DNA of 64,000 nt from Paraburkholderia aromaticivorans (GTDB lineage Bacteria > Pseudomonadota > Gammaproteobacteria > Burkholderiales > Burkholderiaceae), in NCBI RefSeq assembly GCF_002278075.1, contig NZ_CP022990.1, positions 434,001-498,000 on the forward strand. Reading direction: 5' to 3'. Below are positions 1 to 10,069 of the stretch, piece after piece (within the stretch, counting starts at the first letter, position 1; each line of letters begins with the position of its first letter). Under the pieces are notes generated by a model. It did not search any database, had not been told where the DNA came from, and was given only the letters and a program-made list of their open reading frames with translations. The translations under genes and the position numbers were made by a program.

Positions 1-668
<668 letters not shown>

Positions 669-959
669 TTATTGAGTGACGACTGCGACCACATCTTCTT
701 CGCGCAGCACGAGCAGTTCATTGCCGTCGACCTTGACCGATTGCCCGGCGTATTTGCCGAACAGCACGCGTTCACCGACTTTCAGATCGGGCTCGATGCG
801 TTTGCCGTCGCTATCGCGCTTGCCCGGCCCAATGGCGATCACTTCGCCCTGGTCGGGTTTTTCCGCGGCGCTCTCGGGAATCACAATGCCCGAAGCGGTT
901 CTGTTTTCCTGGTCGAGACGCTTGACGATCAGGCGGTCATGCAAGGGACGTAGGCTCAT
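669..959 (-). CDS. groES: Co-chaperonin GroES
   Basis: 10-kDa lid of the GroEL chamber, 96 residues, the usual length. It opens [18 protein letters not shown] and contains the mobile-loop region near residues 20-30 ([18 protein letters not shown]) and a C-terminal [11 protein letters not shown]. The start at 959 was chosen over an upstream in-frame ATG because it begins at the conserved MxLRPLxDR motif and lies just downstream of a CIRCE operator. It is the first gene of the operon with groEL. Confidence 0.97.
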   Translation of the reverse strand: MSLRPLHDRLIVKRLDQENRTASGIVIPESAAEKPDQGEVIAIGPGKRDSDGKRIEPDLKVGERVLFGKYAGQSVKVDGNELLVLREEDVVAVVTQ

Positions 960-982
960 GGTTCGATTTCCACGGTTAATTT

Positions 983-1009
983 CTGGCACTCGTCGTTGGT
1001 GAGTGCTGA
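983..1009 (-). promoter_or_regulatory. CIRCE operator (HrcA-binding inverted repeat)
   Basis: Arms CTGGCACTC (983-991) and GAGTGCTGA (1001-1009) are separated by exactly nine bases. They match the CIRCE consensus TTAGCACTC-N9-GAGTGCTAA at 7/9 and 8/9 positions. The element ends 24 bases upstream of the groES ATG, the usual place for HrcA repression of groESL. It predicts heat-inducible HrcA control of this secondary chaperonin pair. Confidence 0.85.
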
Positions 1010-1251
1010 CCGGGATCGAGTATAGAAACGAGGCGTGCGTTGCTCCAATAACGGATTCATCGATCCTTATCGGCAATTCGCATTTCACAATCGCGCATAT
1101 TCATAGCTCGATTCGCTGGTCTTGCGCGGAGAGCCGCGTCCCTATACTGGTCCGTCATATCGGCATGGCCTGACGGCGCGCCGGATCAATCTCCCCACTC
1201 AAACCAGGCGGATCGAATGCGATCCGTGCGTTTTTTATAAGGAATCAACGC

Positions 1252-2469
1252 ATGCAGGTCTCTCAGGACACCACGGCGCGCGCCAGGCTCGAAGCGGCAC
1301 TCGCCGGGTTGCCGGCACTGGCTCAGGCGATTGGCGAAGACGCCGCGCAACGTGAGGTGCGGCGCGAGCTGCCATTCGACGGCTTCAGGCTGTTTCGCGA
1401 ATCCGGTCTGGGCGTGCTCCGTTTTCCGGTCGAGTGGGGCGGTCTGGGGGGAAGCCTGGAAGATCTCTTTCACGTGATCGCCACGCTGGCCGCGCATGAG
1501 TCGAATGTGGCGCACGCATTGCGGATTCACTTCGACCAGACCGAGCAATTGCTGTTATCGCCGCGCTCCAGCTTCAACGACACGCAGATCGAACGCATAC
1601 GGCAAGGGGCGATCTTCGGCGGTGCGTCGACGGAGCTGGGTACGGCGAGGCCGGGCGAAATCGTCACGAAGCTCGCGCGCGACGGCGAGCACTTCCGCGT
1701 GACGGGCAGAAAGTATTATTCGACCGGCACCGCATTCGCCGACTATGCACGGATCAACGTGCAGGACGAACGCGACGAGAAAGTGTCGATCGTGATTCCC
1801 GTGTCGCGCGAAGGGTTGCAGGTACTCGACGACTGGGACGGCATGGGGCAGCGCATGACCGCAAGCGGCACGCTCGTGCTCGACAACGTGCAGGTCTTTT
1901 CTCACGAGATCGCGACACGCGGCTATACGTCGCTTGCCGGCCGGCATGGCAGCGCAGTGCGGCAATTGCATCTGGTGACAGTCGCGGCGGGGATCGTGCG
2001 GAACATTCTCGCGGATGCGCGCCGCTATGTGACGCAATACGGCCGGCCGGTGCTGCATAGTCCGGCACCGTCGGCGCGCGAGGACGGTTTCGTGCAGCAG
2101 GTGGTCGGCGATCTGGCGGCGCACAGCCTGTCGATCGATGCGCTGGTGGCGGCCAACGCACGCACGCTCGACCGCTCGGCGAATGCAATCCACAGCAGCG
2201 CGCCCAATGCGGAAGAGCTGGTGCTGGAAGGCGCGCTGGCCACCGCAAAAACGCAACTCGTGGTCAGCAAGCTGGCGCTTTATGCCGGCGAGCGTCTGTT
2301 CGAGATTGGCGGGGCATCGGCCACTGGCCGCGCTCATAATTTCGACCGTCATTGGCGCAATCTGCGCACTATCTTCAGTCACAACCCGTTGCTGCACAAG
2401 GCGCGCGTGATAGGCGACTACGAGCTGAACGGCGTGACCACGCATCTAACCGAAGGCCGCGTGTTCTAA
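1252..2469 (+). CDS. Acyl-CoA-dehydrogenase-fold flavin monooxygenase (DszC/SfnB-like)
   Basis: 405 residues with the acyl-CoA dehydrogenase architecture: helical N-domain (about 1-120), central beta-domain with FRVTGRKYYSTGTAFADYA near 150 and DDWDGMGQRMTASGT near 195, and C-terminal helical domain ending FDRHWRNLRTIFSHNP. The RHWRNxRT motif is typical of the DszC/SfnB branch, which uses reduced flavin to oxidise organosulfur compounds rather than to dehydrogenate CoA esters. The ATG follows AAGGA with good spacing. The substrate is not readable. Later sulfur genes in the window support a role in organosulfur use, but an ordinary acyl-CoA dehydrogenase is not excluded. Confidence 0.85.
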   Translation: MQVSQDTTARARLEAALAGLPALAQAIGEDAAQREVRRELPFDGFRLFRESGLGVLRFPVEWGGLGGSLEDLFHVIATLAAHESNVAHALRIHFDQTEQLLLSPRSSFNDTQIERIRQGAIFGGASTELGTARPGEIVTKLARDGEHFRVTGRKYYSTGTAFADYARINVQDERDEKVSIVIPVSREGLQVLDDWDGMGQRMTASGTLVLDNVQVFSHEIATRGYTSLAGRHGSAVRQLHLVTVAAGIVRNILADARRYVTQYGRPVLHSPAPSAREDGFVQQVVGDLAAHSLSIDALVAANARTLDRSANAIHSSAPNAEELVLEGALATAKTQLVVSKLALYAGERLFEIGGASATGRAHNFDRHWRNLRTIFSHNPLLHKARVIGDYELNGVTTHLTEGRVF

Positions 2470-2512
2470 CGCACTGCGCGCCATTCACCTCCTTGATCGA
2501 ACAGGGCACACC

Positions 2513-2857
2513 ATGAGCCGAGATCTGCTGTTACTGCTGGAGCCGGGTTTTACCGATCCGGACCATCCGGGCGAGCGCTTTATCTGTCCGGATGGCGCAC
2601 CCATCGAAGGTTTACTGGCGAGCGACCCCGCGCGCAACGCCCGTCTCGACATTCGCCGGCTGCCGTTCCCGCGACCGCGTGCCGAGCTGATCGAGGCGCT
2701 GGACGCCGAACACCAGAGCCTGCCGGTGCTGATTCTCGGTGACGGGCAGCCCGCGCCCGCCGATGCCCAGACGCTGGGCAACCGGCGTTTCGTCACGGAT
2801 ACGCGCCGCATTCTCGATCTGCTCGCACAGCGTCACGGTTTCCCCAAAGTGCACTGA
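2513..2857 (+). CDS. DUF3088 family protein
   Basis: A 114-residue soluble protein of no known function, recognised by its opening LLLLEPGFTDPDHPGERFIC followed by PIEGLLA, the pattern of DUF3088. From memory, many family members carry two cysteines in an FxCPxC motif; here only one remains (FICPDG). It lies 43 bases after the DszC-like gene on the same strand, so it is probably co-transcribed. It is followed by a large inverted repeat that ends the unit. Confidence 0.75.
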   Translation: MSRDLLLLLEPGFTDPDHPGERFICPDGAPIEGLLASDPARNARLDIRRLPFPRPRAELIEALDAEHQSLPVLILGDGQPAPADAQTLGNRRFVTDTRRILDLLAQRHGFPKVH

Positions 2858-2868
2858 CGGAACTGAAG

Positions 2869-2918
2869 CGGGGTGCATGCCGTTGACGCGTCTCGATGCG
2901 ATAACGGCATGCACCCCG
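2869..2918. terminator. Long perfect inverted repeat between convergent genes
   Basis: Arms CGGGGTGCATGCCGTT (2869-2884) and AACGGCATGCACCCCG (2903-2918) are perfect 16-base complements around an 18-base loop. The element sits between the DUF3088 gene and the convergent porin gene and can act in both directions. There is no clear T-run. The right arm can also pair in part with CGGGGT at about 2933-2938, giving two mutually exclusive hairpins. Confidence 0.6.
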
Positions 2919-2951
2919 ATCCGGTAGTCGACCGGGGTCTTCTGCTTTGCT

Positions 2952-4181
2952 TCAGAACAGATGCTTGATACCGGCCGAGACAGCCACCTGGTTGCTGGTG
3001 GTGGACGGCGTCAAATAGCCGATTGCCGCGACCGCCGGCCGTCCCAACGAGTCGGTGCCGCTCGCGTGCTGATAAGCGCCGGTCACGTAAATGTCGGTTG
3101 CTTTGGAAAGCGAATACGCCGCGCCAAGGTTCAACTGTTCGTATTTGGCGCTCTCCTTGCCGTTCACGCTGCCGCCTTCCGTATAGTCGAATGACGTGCC
3201 GAATCGCAGGAACGGCGTGGCCTGAAAGCGCAGGCTCGCACTGACGGTGCTCAGCCTCGTCGAGCCGCTATAGTGCAGCGTGTTCAACGACGAGTTCGAG
3301 CCCAGTCCGCGGAATTGAGTGGTCGAGTAGGCCGCGCCGACAATCGCGCGGCCGGCCGTGTAGGTTGCCGCCACGGAAATCGTTTGTTGCGTGTTCGCCG
3401 ATGCGAAGCCGGCAATGGCCGGATTGGATTCGGCGGCCGTTGCCGAACCTGCCGATCCGAGGTTATTGCCCGTGGCGCTCGCATTGGCATTGGTGCCGTA
3501 TAGCGAGGTATTCGGATTGCGCGCATTGACGATCGACGCCGCGATCGCGAACGCTCCGCCCGTGTAGCTGGCGCCGGTGGACCACAGCTGATTCTGCGTG
3601 ACATTCCCAGCCACGCCACCCACGCTGTACAGCGCGCCGAAACGCAAGCCGTTGAAGGAATCCGAGAGGTACTTGAGCGAATTGTTGATCCGGTGGGTGA
3701 AGTTCAGATTGTCATAGTCGGCCGGATGAATCGCGAGGTTGCCCCAGTACCATCCGTAGATCAATGGCGACACGAATTCGACCGAGGTGTCGCCCTGGCG
3801 CCCCAACGTGAACGTGCCGTAGCGGCCGCCATTCACGCCGACCCACGCCTGGCGCCCGAACTCCGTGCCGCCTTGCCCGATTGCGCCGTTGTTCACACTG
3901 AAGCCGTTCTCAAGCTGGAACAGGGCCTTCAATCCGCCGCCCAGATCTTCTACGCCTTTCAGACCCCAGCGACTCGACGCGAGGCCCGACGACCCGCTAT
4001 CGAATTGCGCCACCTGTGAGCCGCCTTTGGGTTTGCCGGAGGGCGACGTTGCAGCCGTCTGTGCGTTATTCGAGTACGTGACATTGCCGGTCACGATCCC
4101 GTACAGCGTGACGCTGCCTTGAGCACTGGCCGTGCCGGCCATGAGAGATGAAACGCTGAAAGCGAAGAGCAGTTTTTTCAT
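2952..4181 (-). CDS. Gram-negative trimeric outer-membrane porin
   Basis: 409 residues with a classical signal peptide (MKKLLFAFSVSSLMAGTASA, cleavage near residue 20) and mature start QGSVTLYGIV, the signature of the beta-proteobacterial general porin family (16-stranded barrel). RWGLKGVEDLGGGLKALFQLE near residue 72 and FGRQAWVGVNGGRYGTFTLGRQGD near 110 are conserved in the family, and the protein ends in the C-terminal aromatic H-L-F needed for assembly. It would admit small solutes to the periplasm. Its position beside importer and oxidase genes suggests a matching uptake role, but the substrate is unknown. Confidence 0.95.
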   Translation of the reverse strand: MKKLLFAFSVSSLMAGTASAQGSVTLYGIVTGNVTYSNNAQTAATSPSGKPKGGSQVAQFDSGSSGLASSRWGLKGVEDLGGGLKALFQLENGFSVNNGAIGQGGTEFGRQAWVGVNGGRYGTFTLGRQGDTSVEFVSPLIYGWYWGNLAIHPADYDNLNFTHRINNSLKYLSDSFNGLRFGALYSVGGVAGNVTQNQLWSTGASYTGGAFAIAASIVNARNPNTSLYGTNANASATGNNLGSAGSATAAESNPAIAGFASANTQQTISVAATYTAGRAIVGAAYSTTQFRGLGSNSSLNTLHYSGSTRLSTVSASLRFQATPFLRFGTSFDYTEGGSVNGKESAKYEQLNLGAAYSLSKATDIYVTGAYQHASGTDSLGRPAVAAIGYLTPSTTSNQVAVSAGIKHLF

Positions 4182-4608
4182 GGTTGTTTGAATCGTTTTT
4201 GAGGACGTGTCGGAGAAGTGATTGCCCGGGGAGAATCTTCAATCGGGCGAGAAACGATAAGCAAAACGAATCGATGAAACAAACAATCAAATTCGATATG
4301 GATATCGACGATTTATCTCGACTGCGCGCTAAAACACCGATTTTTTAGCGATAACGCGAGCACCGGAAAATAGATACGCAATCCTTATTTGTATGCTGGC
4401 GCAACGGTCGTCCCGCGACGTAACGAAAGGAAAGGCGACAACCGCCAATGGGCCTTTCCTCCGCACAGTGCTTTGCATATGCATAACGATTGGTTCTTTT
4501 ACCGGCATTGCCGCTTTATCGTGTGCGCTGCGGCAGCAGCATGGCCGACACGACAACATTCCATTCGGCCGGCGAGGCCCGAAACATCGGCATAAGGATC
4601 TGGATTAC
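4182..4608. other. Divergent promoter region between porin and peptide-type importer
   Basis: A 427-base gene-free stretch, markedly AT-rich next to its flanks, holding the promoters of the porin (minus) and of the substrate-binding protein (plus). It contains ATAAGCAA at 4257-4264, a variant of the ATAAGCTT octamer found upstream of other sulfur-linked units here. An in-frame extension of the downstream gene into this stretch lacks protein-like composition and was not taken as coding. Confidence 0.5.
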
Positions 4609-6213
4609 ATGGCACGGTTGAATCGACGCGAATTTCTTATTTCATCGGGCGTGGCGCTCGCGACGGCCGGCATGCCGGCGCTGGCGCTCGCCCAGGGCGA
4701 GGCCGGCGCACCGAAACGGGGCGGCACGCTGAACATGTTGATCAATCCGGAGCCGCCTGTGCTCGTGTCGATCTTTCAGACCACCGGACCCGCGCTCGTC
4801 GCGAGTTCCAAGGTGCTGGAAGGCTTGCTGGCTTATGACTTCGACTTGCGCCCGAAACCGCAATTGGCCACCGCGTGGACCGTCAGCCCCGACGGCCTGA
4901 AGTACACCTTCACCCTGCGGCAGAACGTGAAATGGCACGACGGGCAACCATTCACGTCGGCCGACGTCGCGTTTTCGATCGATCTGCTCAAGTCGGTGCA
5001 TCCGCGGGGCCGCAGCACGTTTGCGAATGTGACGAGCGTCGCCACGCCGGACGCGCGCACCGCGGTGATCGAGCTGTCGAAGCCGGCGCCGTATCTGTTG
5101 AAAGCGCTGTCGGCCGGCGAGTCGCCCATCGTGCCCCGGCACCTGTATGCGCAGGGCGATCCGCTATCCAATCCCCACAACAACGCGCCGATCGGCACCG
5201 GGCCGTTCCGTTTCAAATCGTGGACGCGGGGCGCCAACATCGTCTATGAGCGCAATCCGGACTACTGGGACGCGGGCAAGCCGTACATCGACAGCCTCGT
5301 GTTCAAGGTGATTCCCGATGCGGCCGCCCGTTCCGCCGCGTTCGAAACCGGCGCGCTCGATCTGGGCGGCGAGAATCCGGTGCCGCTCACGGATCTGCCG
5401 CGCCTCACGCAATTGCCGCAACTGGCGCTCGAAACGCGCGGCTATCGCTTTCTGGATCCGCTCGCCGAGATCGACTTCAATCTCGATCATCCGATCCTCA
5501 AAGACCTGCGCGTGCGCCAGGCCATCGCCCATGCGATCAATCCGCAGGTCGTGCAGCGCACGGTGGCCTATGGCTATGCCGACGTGTCGCCCACGCCGAT
5601 CACACCGGGCTCGCCCTATCACGATGCCAGGCTCGCACCGTATGCGTTCGATATCGGCAACGCGGAAAAGCTGCTCGACGCCGCGGGCTATCCGCGCAAG
5701 GACGGCGGCGTGCGCTTCCATTTGACGCACGACTTCCTGCCGTACGGCGACATGTACCGGCGCCAGGCCGACTACGTCAAATCGGCGCTCGGACGTGTCG
5801 GCATCGACGTCACGGTTCGCTCGCAAGACCTGCCCGCGTTCCTGAAGCGCGTGTACGCCGATCGCCAGTTCGATTTCACGAGTATCGGCGTCAATACGCT
5901 ATTCGATCCGAGCGTGGGCGTTCAGCGTCTCTACTGGTCGAAGAATATCCGTCCGGGTGTGCCGTTTTCAAATGCGCCGCACTACAGCAATCCGGAGGTC
6001 GACCGTCTGCTCGAAAGCGCCGCGGTCGAAACCGACGAGAGCAAACGCGTCGTGCTGTATCAGCAGTTCCAGCAGATCGTCTACCGCGAGCTGCCGATTC
6101 TCAACCTCGTCGCGCCGCGCATGGTCACGCTGGCGAACCGGCGTGTTCACAACCACACGGTGTCCGCGCAAGGCCTCGAAGGCAATCTCGCGGATGTCTA
6201 TCTAAGCGCATGA
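4609..6213 (+). CDS. Peptide/nickel-type ABC transporter substrate-binding protein, Tat-exported
   Basis: Periplasmic receptor of the DppA/OppA class (SBP family 5), 534 residues. It starts MARLNRREFLISSG, a twin-arginine (Tat) signal with a hydrophobic stretch and an ALALAQ cleavage site near residue 29, unlike the ordinary Sec signals of its two paralogues. Family hallmarks are KYTFTLRQNVKWHDGQPFTS near 102 and PIGTGPFRF near 196. The start was set at the twin-arginine sequence. It begins an operon with two permeases and an ATPase (gap to permease 13 bases). The ligand is unknown: peptides, glutathione-like or organosulfur compounds are all possible. Confidence 0.93.
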   Translation: MARLNRREFLISSGVALATAGMPALALAQGEAGAPKRGGTLNMLINPEPPVLVSIFQTTGPALVASSKVLEGLLAYDFDLRPKPQLATAWTVSPDGLKYTFTLRQNVKWHDGQPFTSADVAFSIDLLKSVHPRGRSTFANVTSVATPDARTAVIELSKPAPYLLKALSAGESPIVPRHLYAQGDPLSNPHNNAPIGTGPFRFKSWTRGANIVYERNPDYWDAGKPYIDSLVFKVIPDAAARSAAFETGALDLGGENPVPLTDLPRLTQLPQLALETRGYRFLDPLAEIDFNLDHPILKDLRVRQAIAHAINPQVVQRTVAYGYADVSPTPITPGSPYHDARLAPYAFDIGNAEKLLDAAGYPRKDGGVRFHLTHDFLPYGDMYRRQADYVKSALGRVGIDVTVRSQDLPAFLKRVYADRQFDFTSIGVNTLFDPSVGVQRLYWSKNIRPGVPFSNAPHYSNPEVDRLLESAAVETDESKRVVLYQQFQQIVYRELPILNLVAPRMVTLANRRVHNHTVSAQGLEGNLADVYLSA

Positions 6214-6226
6214 CTGGAGCGGCACG

Positions 6227-7207
6227 ATGAGTCGAGGTTTGCGTTTTGGTGCGATTCTCCGGCGTACCGCGTGGCAGGCGCTGCCCACGGTGATCGGTAT
6301 CGTGATCCTCAACTTCTTCCTGCTGAAGCTGATGCCGGGCGACGCCGCCGACGTGCTCGCCGGCGAATCCGGCTCGGCGACCGCGGAAACCATGCAGGTG
6401 CTGCGCGCGAAGTTCGGCCTCGACCAGCCGGTGCTGCACCAGTTGTGGTCGTACCTTGCGCATCTGTCGCACTTCAGCCTCGGTTATTCGCCGCGCTACG
6501 ACATGCCGGTGATGCAGTTGATCCTCTCGCGCCTGCCCAATACGTTGCTGCTGATGGGCGTGGCGTTGTCGTTCGCGATTGTGACGGGCGTCGTGCTCGG
6601 CGCGGTCATGGCGCATTGGGCCGGCAAGTGGCCGGACCGTGTGCTCTCCGTGCTGGCCCTGCTGTTCTATTCGACGCCGGGCTTCTGGATCGGACTACTC
6701 GCCATCGTGCTGTTTTCGGTGCATTTGGGCTGGCTGCCCAGTGGCGGCAACATCACGCTCGGCGTGCCACTGCACGGCTTCGCCTATTTCGCCGATGCAG
6801 CCCGGCACGTGCTGCTGCCGGCCGTCACGCTGGCGACGTTCTTCGTCGCGATCTATGCACGTCTGACCCGCGCCGCGATGCTGGAAGTGCAACGTCAGGA
6901 CTTCGTGCGCACCGCGCAGGCCAAGGGCTTGCATCCGTGGCGTGTCACGGTGCGCCATGTGCTGCGCAATGCGCTGATGCCGCTCACCACTATCGTCGGG
7001 ATTCATTTCGGTACCTTGCTGGGCGGCGCCGCGGTGACCGAGACGGTGTTCAGCTGGCCCGGCCTCGGGCGGCTTGCGCTCGACGCCGTGATGGCGCGCG
7101 ATTTTAGCGTGCTGCTCGGCGTGCTGCTGCTGTCGTCGCTGCTGGTGATCATCGCCAATGTGCTGGTCGATCTGCTGCAGGCATGGCTCGACCCCCGCGT
7201 CGCGTGA
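6227..7207 (+). CDS. ABC transporter permease, DppB-type
   Basis: Inner-membrane permease of a peptide/nickel-type importer, 326 residues. It has an N-terminal membrane helix (about 15-35), several further hydrophobic segments and the cytoplasmic coupling loop AKGLHPWRVTVRHVL near 231, which docks on the ATPase. FSLGYSPRYDMPV near 85 matches the periplasmic loop of DppB proteins. It sits directly after the substrate-binding protein and pairs with the next permease as the two halves of the channel. Confidence 0.95.
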   Translation: MSRGLRFGAILRRTAWQALPTVIGIVILNFFLLKLMPGDAADVLAGESGSATAETMQVLRAKFGLDQPVLHQLWSYLAHLSHFSLGYSPRYDMPVMQLILSRLPNTLLLMGVALSFAIVTGVVLGAVMAHWAGKWPDRVLSVLALLFYSTPGFWIGLLAIVLFSVHLGWLPSGGNITLGVPLHGFAYFADAARHVLLPAVTLATFFVAIYARLTRAAMLEVQRQDFVRTAQAKGLHPWRVTVRHVLRNALMPLTTIVGIHFGTLLGGAAVTETVFSWPGLGRLALDAVMARDFSVLLGVLLLSSLLVIIANVLVDLLQAWLDPRVA

Positions 7208-7249
7208 TAAATCGCGTCGACGTCACTCGCTTTTTCCCGAAGGGATGAC

Positions 7250-8221
7250 ATGGCTTCCGATTCTTCCAATCTGATTTCCACGCCGCCCGAACCGGCGGCA
7301 TCGGCGTGGCGGCGCCAGTTGGCCGGTACGCTGTTCGGCCTGCGCCGCGGCAGCACGCCCGCTGTGCCACAGCGCGGCGCGGCGGGGCGCGGAGTCTGGC
7401 GCGCCTTGCTGCGCAACCCGTCCGCGCTTGCCGGGCTCGTGCTGCTCGCGGCTTTTGTCGCGCTCGCGCTGAGCGCGGGGCATCTCTTTCCCGGCGATCC
7501 GCTCGACATGGTGGCGGCGCCGTTCGAATGGCCGGGCGCGGACGCCCAATACCGGCTCGGCACCGATTCGCTCGGACGCGACGTGGCCGCGGGCATTGCC
7601 CATGGCACGCGCGTATCGCTGCTGATCGGCGCGGTGTCGGCCGGGATCGGGCTCGTGATCGGCACGCTGGTCGGCGCGACGGGCGGATTCTTCGGCGGCG
7701 TGATCGATGACGTGCTGGTGCGTATCACCGAACTCTTTCAGACCGTGCCGTCGTTCCTGCTGGTGATCGTGATCGTCGCGATCGGCCGGCCGAGTGTGAC
7801 GATCATCGCGCTCGCGATCGGGATCGCCTCATGGCCGACCGTCGCGCGGATCGTGCGCGCGGAGTTCCGCTCGCTGCGCCAGGCGGACTTCGTGCTCGCC
7901 GCGCGCAGCCAGGGGTTCAGCAACGCGCGCATCATCTTCGGCGAGATTTTGCCCAATGCCTTGCCGCCGGTCATCGTGACCGCGTCGGTGATGGTGGCGA
8001 GTGCGATTCTGATCGAGTCGTCGCTGTCGTTTCTCGGCATGGGCGATCCCAACGTGGTCAGCTGGGGCGGCATGATCGGCGCCGGCCGCGATTCGTTGCG
8101 CACCGCATGGTATCTGACCGCCGTTCCTGGCGCGGCCATCGTGCTCGCGGTGCTCGCGCTGAACCTGCTGGGCGACGGCCTGAACGACGCGCTCAATCCG
8201 CGCCTGCGCGAACGCGTTTGA
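7250..8221 (+). CDS. ABC transporter permease, DppC-type
   Basis: Second inner-membrane permease of the importer, 323 residues. A long hydrophilic N-terminus (about 55 residues) precedes the first helix. The DppC marker RLGTDSLGRDVAAGIAHGTR lies near 104, and the EAA coupling loop (AARSQGFSNARIIFGEILPN) near 216. The segment LIESSLSFLGMGDP near 250 is typical of the family. It lies 42 bases after the DppB-type gene and 59 bases before the ATPase gene. Confidence 0.95.
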   Translation: MASDSSNLISTPPEPAASAWRRQLAGTLFGLRRGSTPAVPQRGAAGRGVWRALLRNPSALAGLVLLAAFVALALSAGHLFPGDPLDMVAAPFEWPGADAQYRLGTDSLGRDVAAGIAHGTRVSLLIGAVSAGIGLVIGTLVGATGGFFGGVIDDVLVRITELFQTVPSFLLVIVIVAIGRPSVTIIALAIGIASWPTVARIVRAEFRSLRQADFVLAARSQGFSNARIIFGEILPNALPPVIVTASVMVASAILIESSLSFLGMGDPNVVSWGGMIGAGRDSLRTAWYLTAVPGAAIVLAVLALNLLGDGLNDALNPRLRERV

Positions 8222-8280
8222 CCCCGGCTGTCTGACTACCCGGCCGATCACGCGGCCAACAACGTATTCGAGGATGCACA

Positions 8281-10014
8281 GTGGCAAACCTGCTTGAAGT
8301 ACGCGACCTGCGCATCAGTTTCGGCGCGCACGAGGCGGTGCGCGGCCTGAGTTTCGATATCGCGCAAGGCGAGACGCTGGCGCTGGTCGGCGAATCGGGG
8401 TGCGGCAAATCGGCGACCGCGCTTTCGTTGATGCGCCTCGTGCCCACGCCGGGGCGCGTAACGGGCAGCCTGCGTTTCGACGGCCGCGAGCTGCTCGATC
8501 TGCCGCCGCGCGAGATGCGGGACATTCGCGGCCGGCAGATCTCGATGATCTTCCAGGAGCCGATGACGTCGCTCAATCCGGTGCTCTCGATCGGCGCGCA
8601 GATCGTCGAAACGTTGCGCCAGCACGAAAGCCTCTCCAAAGCCGCGGCGTGGAAACGTGCCGTCGAATTGCTCGACCTGGTGCAGATTCCCGATCCGCGG
8701 CGGCGCGTGTTCGATTACCCGCACGAACTGTCCGGCGGCCAGCGCCAGCGGGTGATGATTGCGATGGCGGTGGCCTGCCGGCCCCGCCTGCTGATCGCGG
8801 ACGAACCGACCACCGCGCTCGACGTCACGATTCAGGCGCGTATTCTCGAACTGCTCGATGGTTTGCGGCGCGAGCTGTCGATGTCCTTGCTGCTGATCAC
8901 GCACGACCTTGGCATCGTCGCGCAGCACGCGGACCGCGTCGCGGTCATGCTGGCAGGGGAGAAGGTCGAGGAGGCGCCGGTTGCGCGGCTCTTCACGCAA
9001 CCGCAACATCCGTATACACGCGGCCTGCTTGGCGCCTCGCTGAATCTCGCGGACGATCTGCATTATCGCGGCTGGAAACTGCCGGAAATCCGCCATGGTA
9101 TCGGCGACGACGGCAAGCCGGGCTTCGCCGTGGTGCCGCGTTCGGTGCGCACCGGGCAATATGTGGCCGATGCCGATGCCGATGCCGATGCCGATGCCGC
9201 CCGGCGTGGTGCCTCTCTCAGCGAAACGCCGTTGCTCGAACTGCAGGAGCTGCGGATCGACTACCCGCAACGCCACGGCAAAACCACGCTGCGCGCCGTG
9301 GACGGCGTGTCGCTGCAAATTGCCCGCGGTCAGACGGTCGGGCTCGTCGGCGAGTCCGGGTGCGGGAAATCGACGCTATCCAGGGCGATCATGCGGCTCG
9401 TGCCGGCCGCGAGCGGTGCCATCCGTTTGCGCGGCACCGATCTCGTGCCGTTGGGCGAGCGCGAGTTGCGGCCGCTGCGCCGTCACGTGCAGATGGTGTT
9501 TCAGGACCCGTACGCCTCGCTCAATCCGCGCCGCACGGTGGCGGAGATTCTCGATACGGTGCTGGTGGTAAACGGTATTGGCAACGCCCAGCAACGCCGC
9601 TCACGAATCGCCACCATGCTCGATCGGGTCGGATTGCCGAACTCGGCACTCGGGCGCTTTCCGCATGAGTTCTCGGGCGGGCAACGGCAACGCATCGGAA
9701 TTGCGCGGGCGCTGGTGCTCGAACCGGATCTGCTGATCTGCGATGAGCCCGTGTCCGCGCTCGACGTATCGATTCAGGCGCAGATTCTCAATCTGCTGGT
9801 CGATCTGAAGCGCGATCTCGGGCTCGCCTATCTGTTCATCTCGCACGATCTTTCCGTGGTGCGCTATATCGCCGATCGCGTGCACGTGATGCAGGCGGGG
9901 CGCATTGTCGAAAGCGGGCACCATCGGGACATCTGGCGCGCGCCGCAACACCCGTACACGCGCACGCTGCTCGACGCGATTCCCGGCCGGGCCTTCGACG
10001 CGCAGGCGGCATAG
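8281..10014 (+). CDS. Fused DppD-DppF-type ABC ATPase
   Basis: Double ATPase of 577 residues powering the importer. The first half (about 1-255) has Walker [10 protein letters not shown] near 37, signature LSGGQRQRV near 150 and Walker [13 protein letters not shown]. The second half (about 318-577) has Walker [10 protein letters not shown] near 357, signature FSGGQRQRI near 464 and [12 protein letters not shown]. Each half ends with the oligopeptide-transporter tail QHPYTRGLL or QHPYTRTLL. The GTG start at 8281 opens at the natural domain start. The halves are joined by a linker containing an in-frame hexanucleotide repeat coding alternating Asp-Ala. Confidence 0.95.
   Translation: MANLLEVRDLRISFGAHEAVRGLSFDIAQGETLALVGESGCGKSATALSLMRLVPTPGRVTGSLRFDGRELLDLPPREMRDIRGRQISMIFQEPMTSLNPVLSIGAQIVETLRQHESLSKAAAWKRAVELLDLVQIPDPRRRVFDYPHELSGGQRQRVMIAMAVACRPRLLIADEPTTALDVTIQARILELLDGLRRELSMSLLLITHDLGIVAQHADRVAVMLAGEKVEEAPVARLFTQPQHPYTRGLLGASLNLADDLHYRGWKLPEIRHGIGDDGKPGFAVVPRSVRTGQYVADADADADADAARRGASLSETPLLELQELRIDYPQRHGKTTLRAVDGVSLQIARGQTVGLVGESGCGKSTLSRAIMRLVPAASGAIRLRGTDLVPLGERELRPLRRHVQMVFQDPYASLNPRRTVAEILDTVLVVNGIGNAQQRRSRIATMLDRVGLPNSALGRFPHEFSGGQRQRIGIARALVLEPDLLICDEPVSALDVSIQAQILNLLVDLKRDLGLAYLFISHDLSVVRYIADRVHVMQAGRIVESGHHRDIWRAPQHPYTRTLLDAIPGRAFDAQAA
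9169..9198 (+). repeat. (GATGCC)5 hexanucleotide tandem repeat in the ATPase linker
   Basis: Five perfect GATGCC units in frame code (Asp-Ala)5 at about residues 297-306, exactly in the hinge between the two ATPase halves. Gain or loss of units keeps the reading frame and changes only linker length. Confidence 0.9.
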
Positions 10015-10030
10015 TCCGCGAGCTCAGGCG

Positions 10031-10049
10031 GGGCGGCTTGGTGCCGCCC
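10031..10049. terminator. GC hairpin between convergent genes
   Basis: GGGCGGC (10031-10037), a five-base loop and GCCGCCC (10043-10049) lie between the end of the ATPase gene and the end of the convergent NlpA-type gene. There is no T-run, so termination strength is uncertain. Confidence 0.4.
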
Positions 10050-10069
10050 TCGCGAGCCCTCAAACCCTC

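Noticed and set aside
4393..4608. In-frame N-terminal extension of the Tat-type binding protein
   Set aside because: Its translation lacks protein-like composition, there is no ribosome site, and the twin-arginine signal must be at the N-terminus, so the ATG at 4609 is preferred.
9169..9198. Short tandem repeat as a CRISPR or mobile-element trace
   Set aside because: Six-base units without spacers, inside a coding frame.
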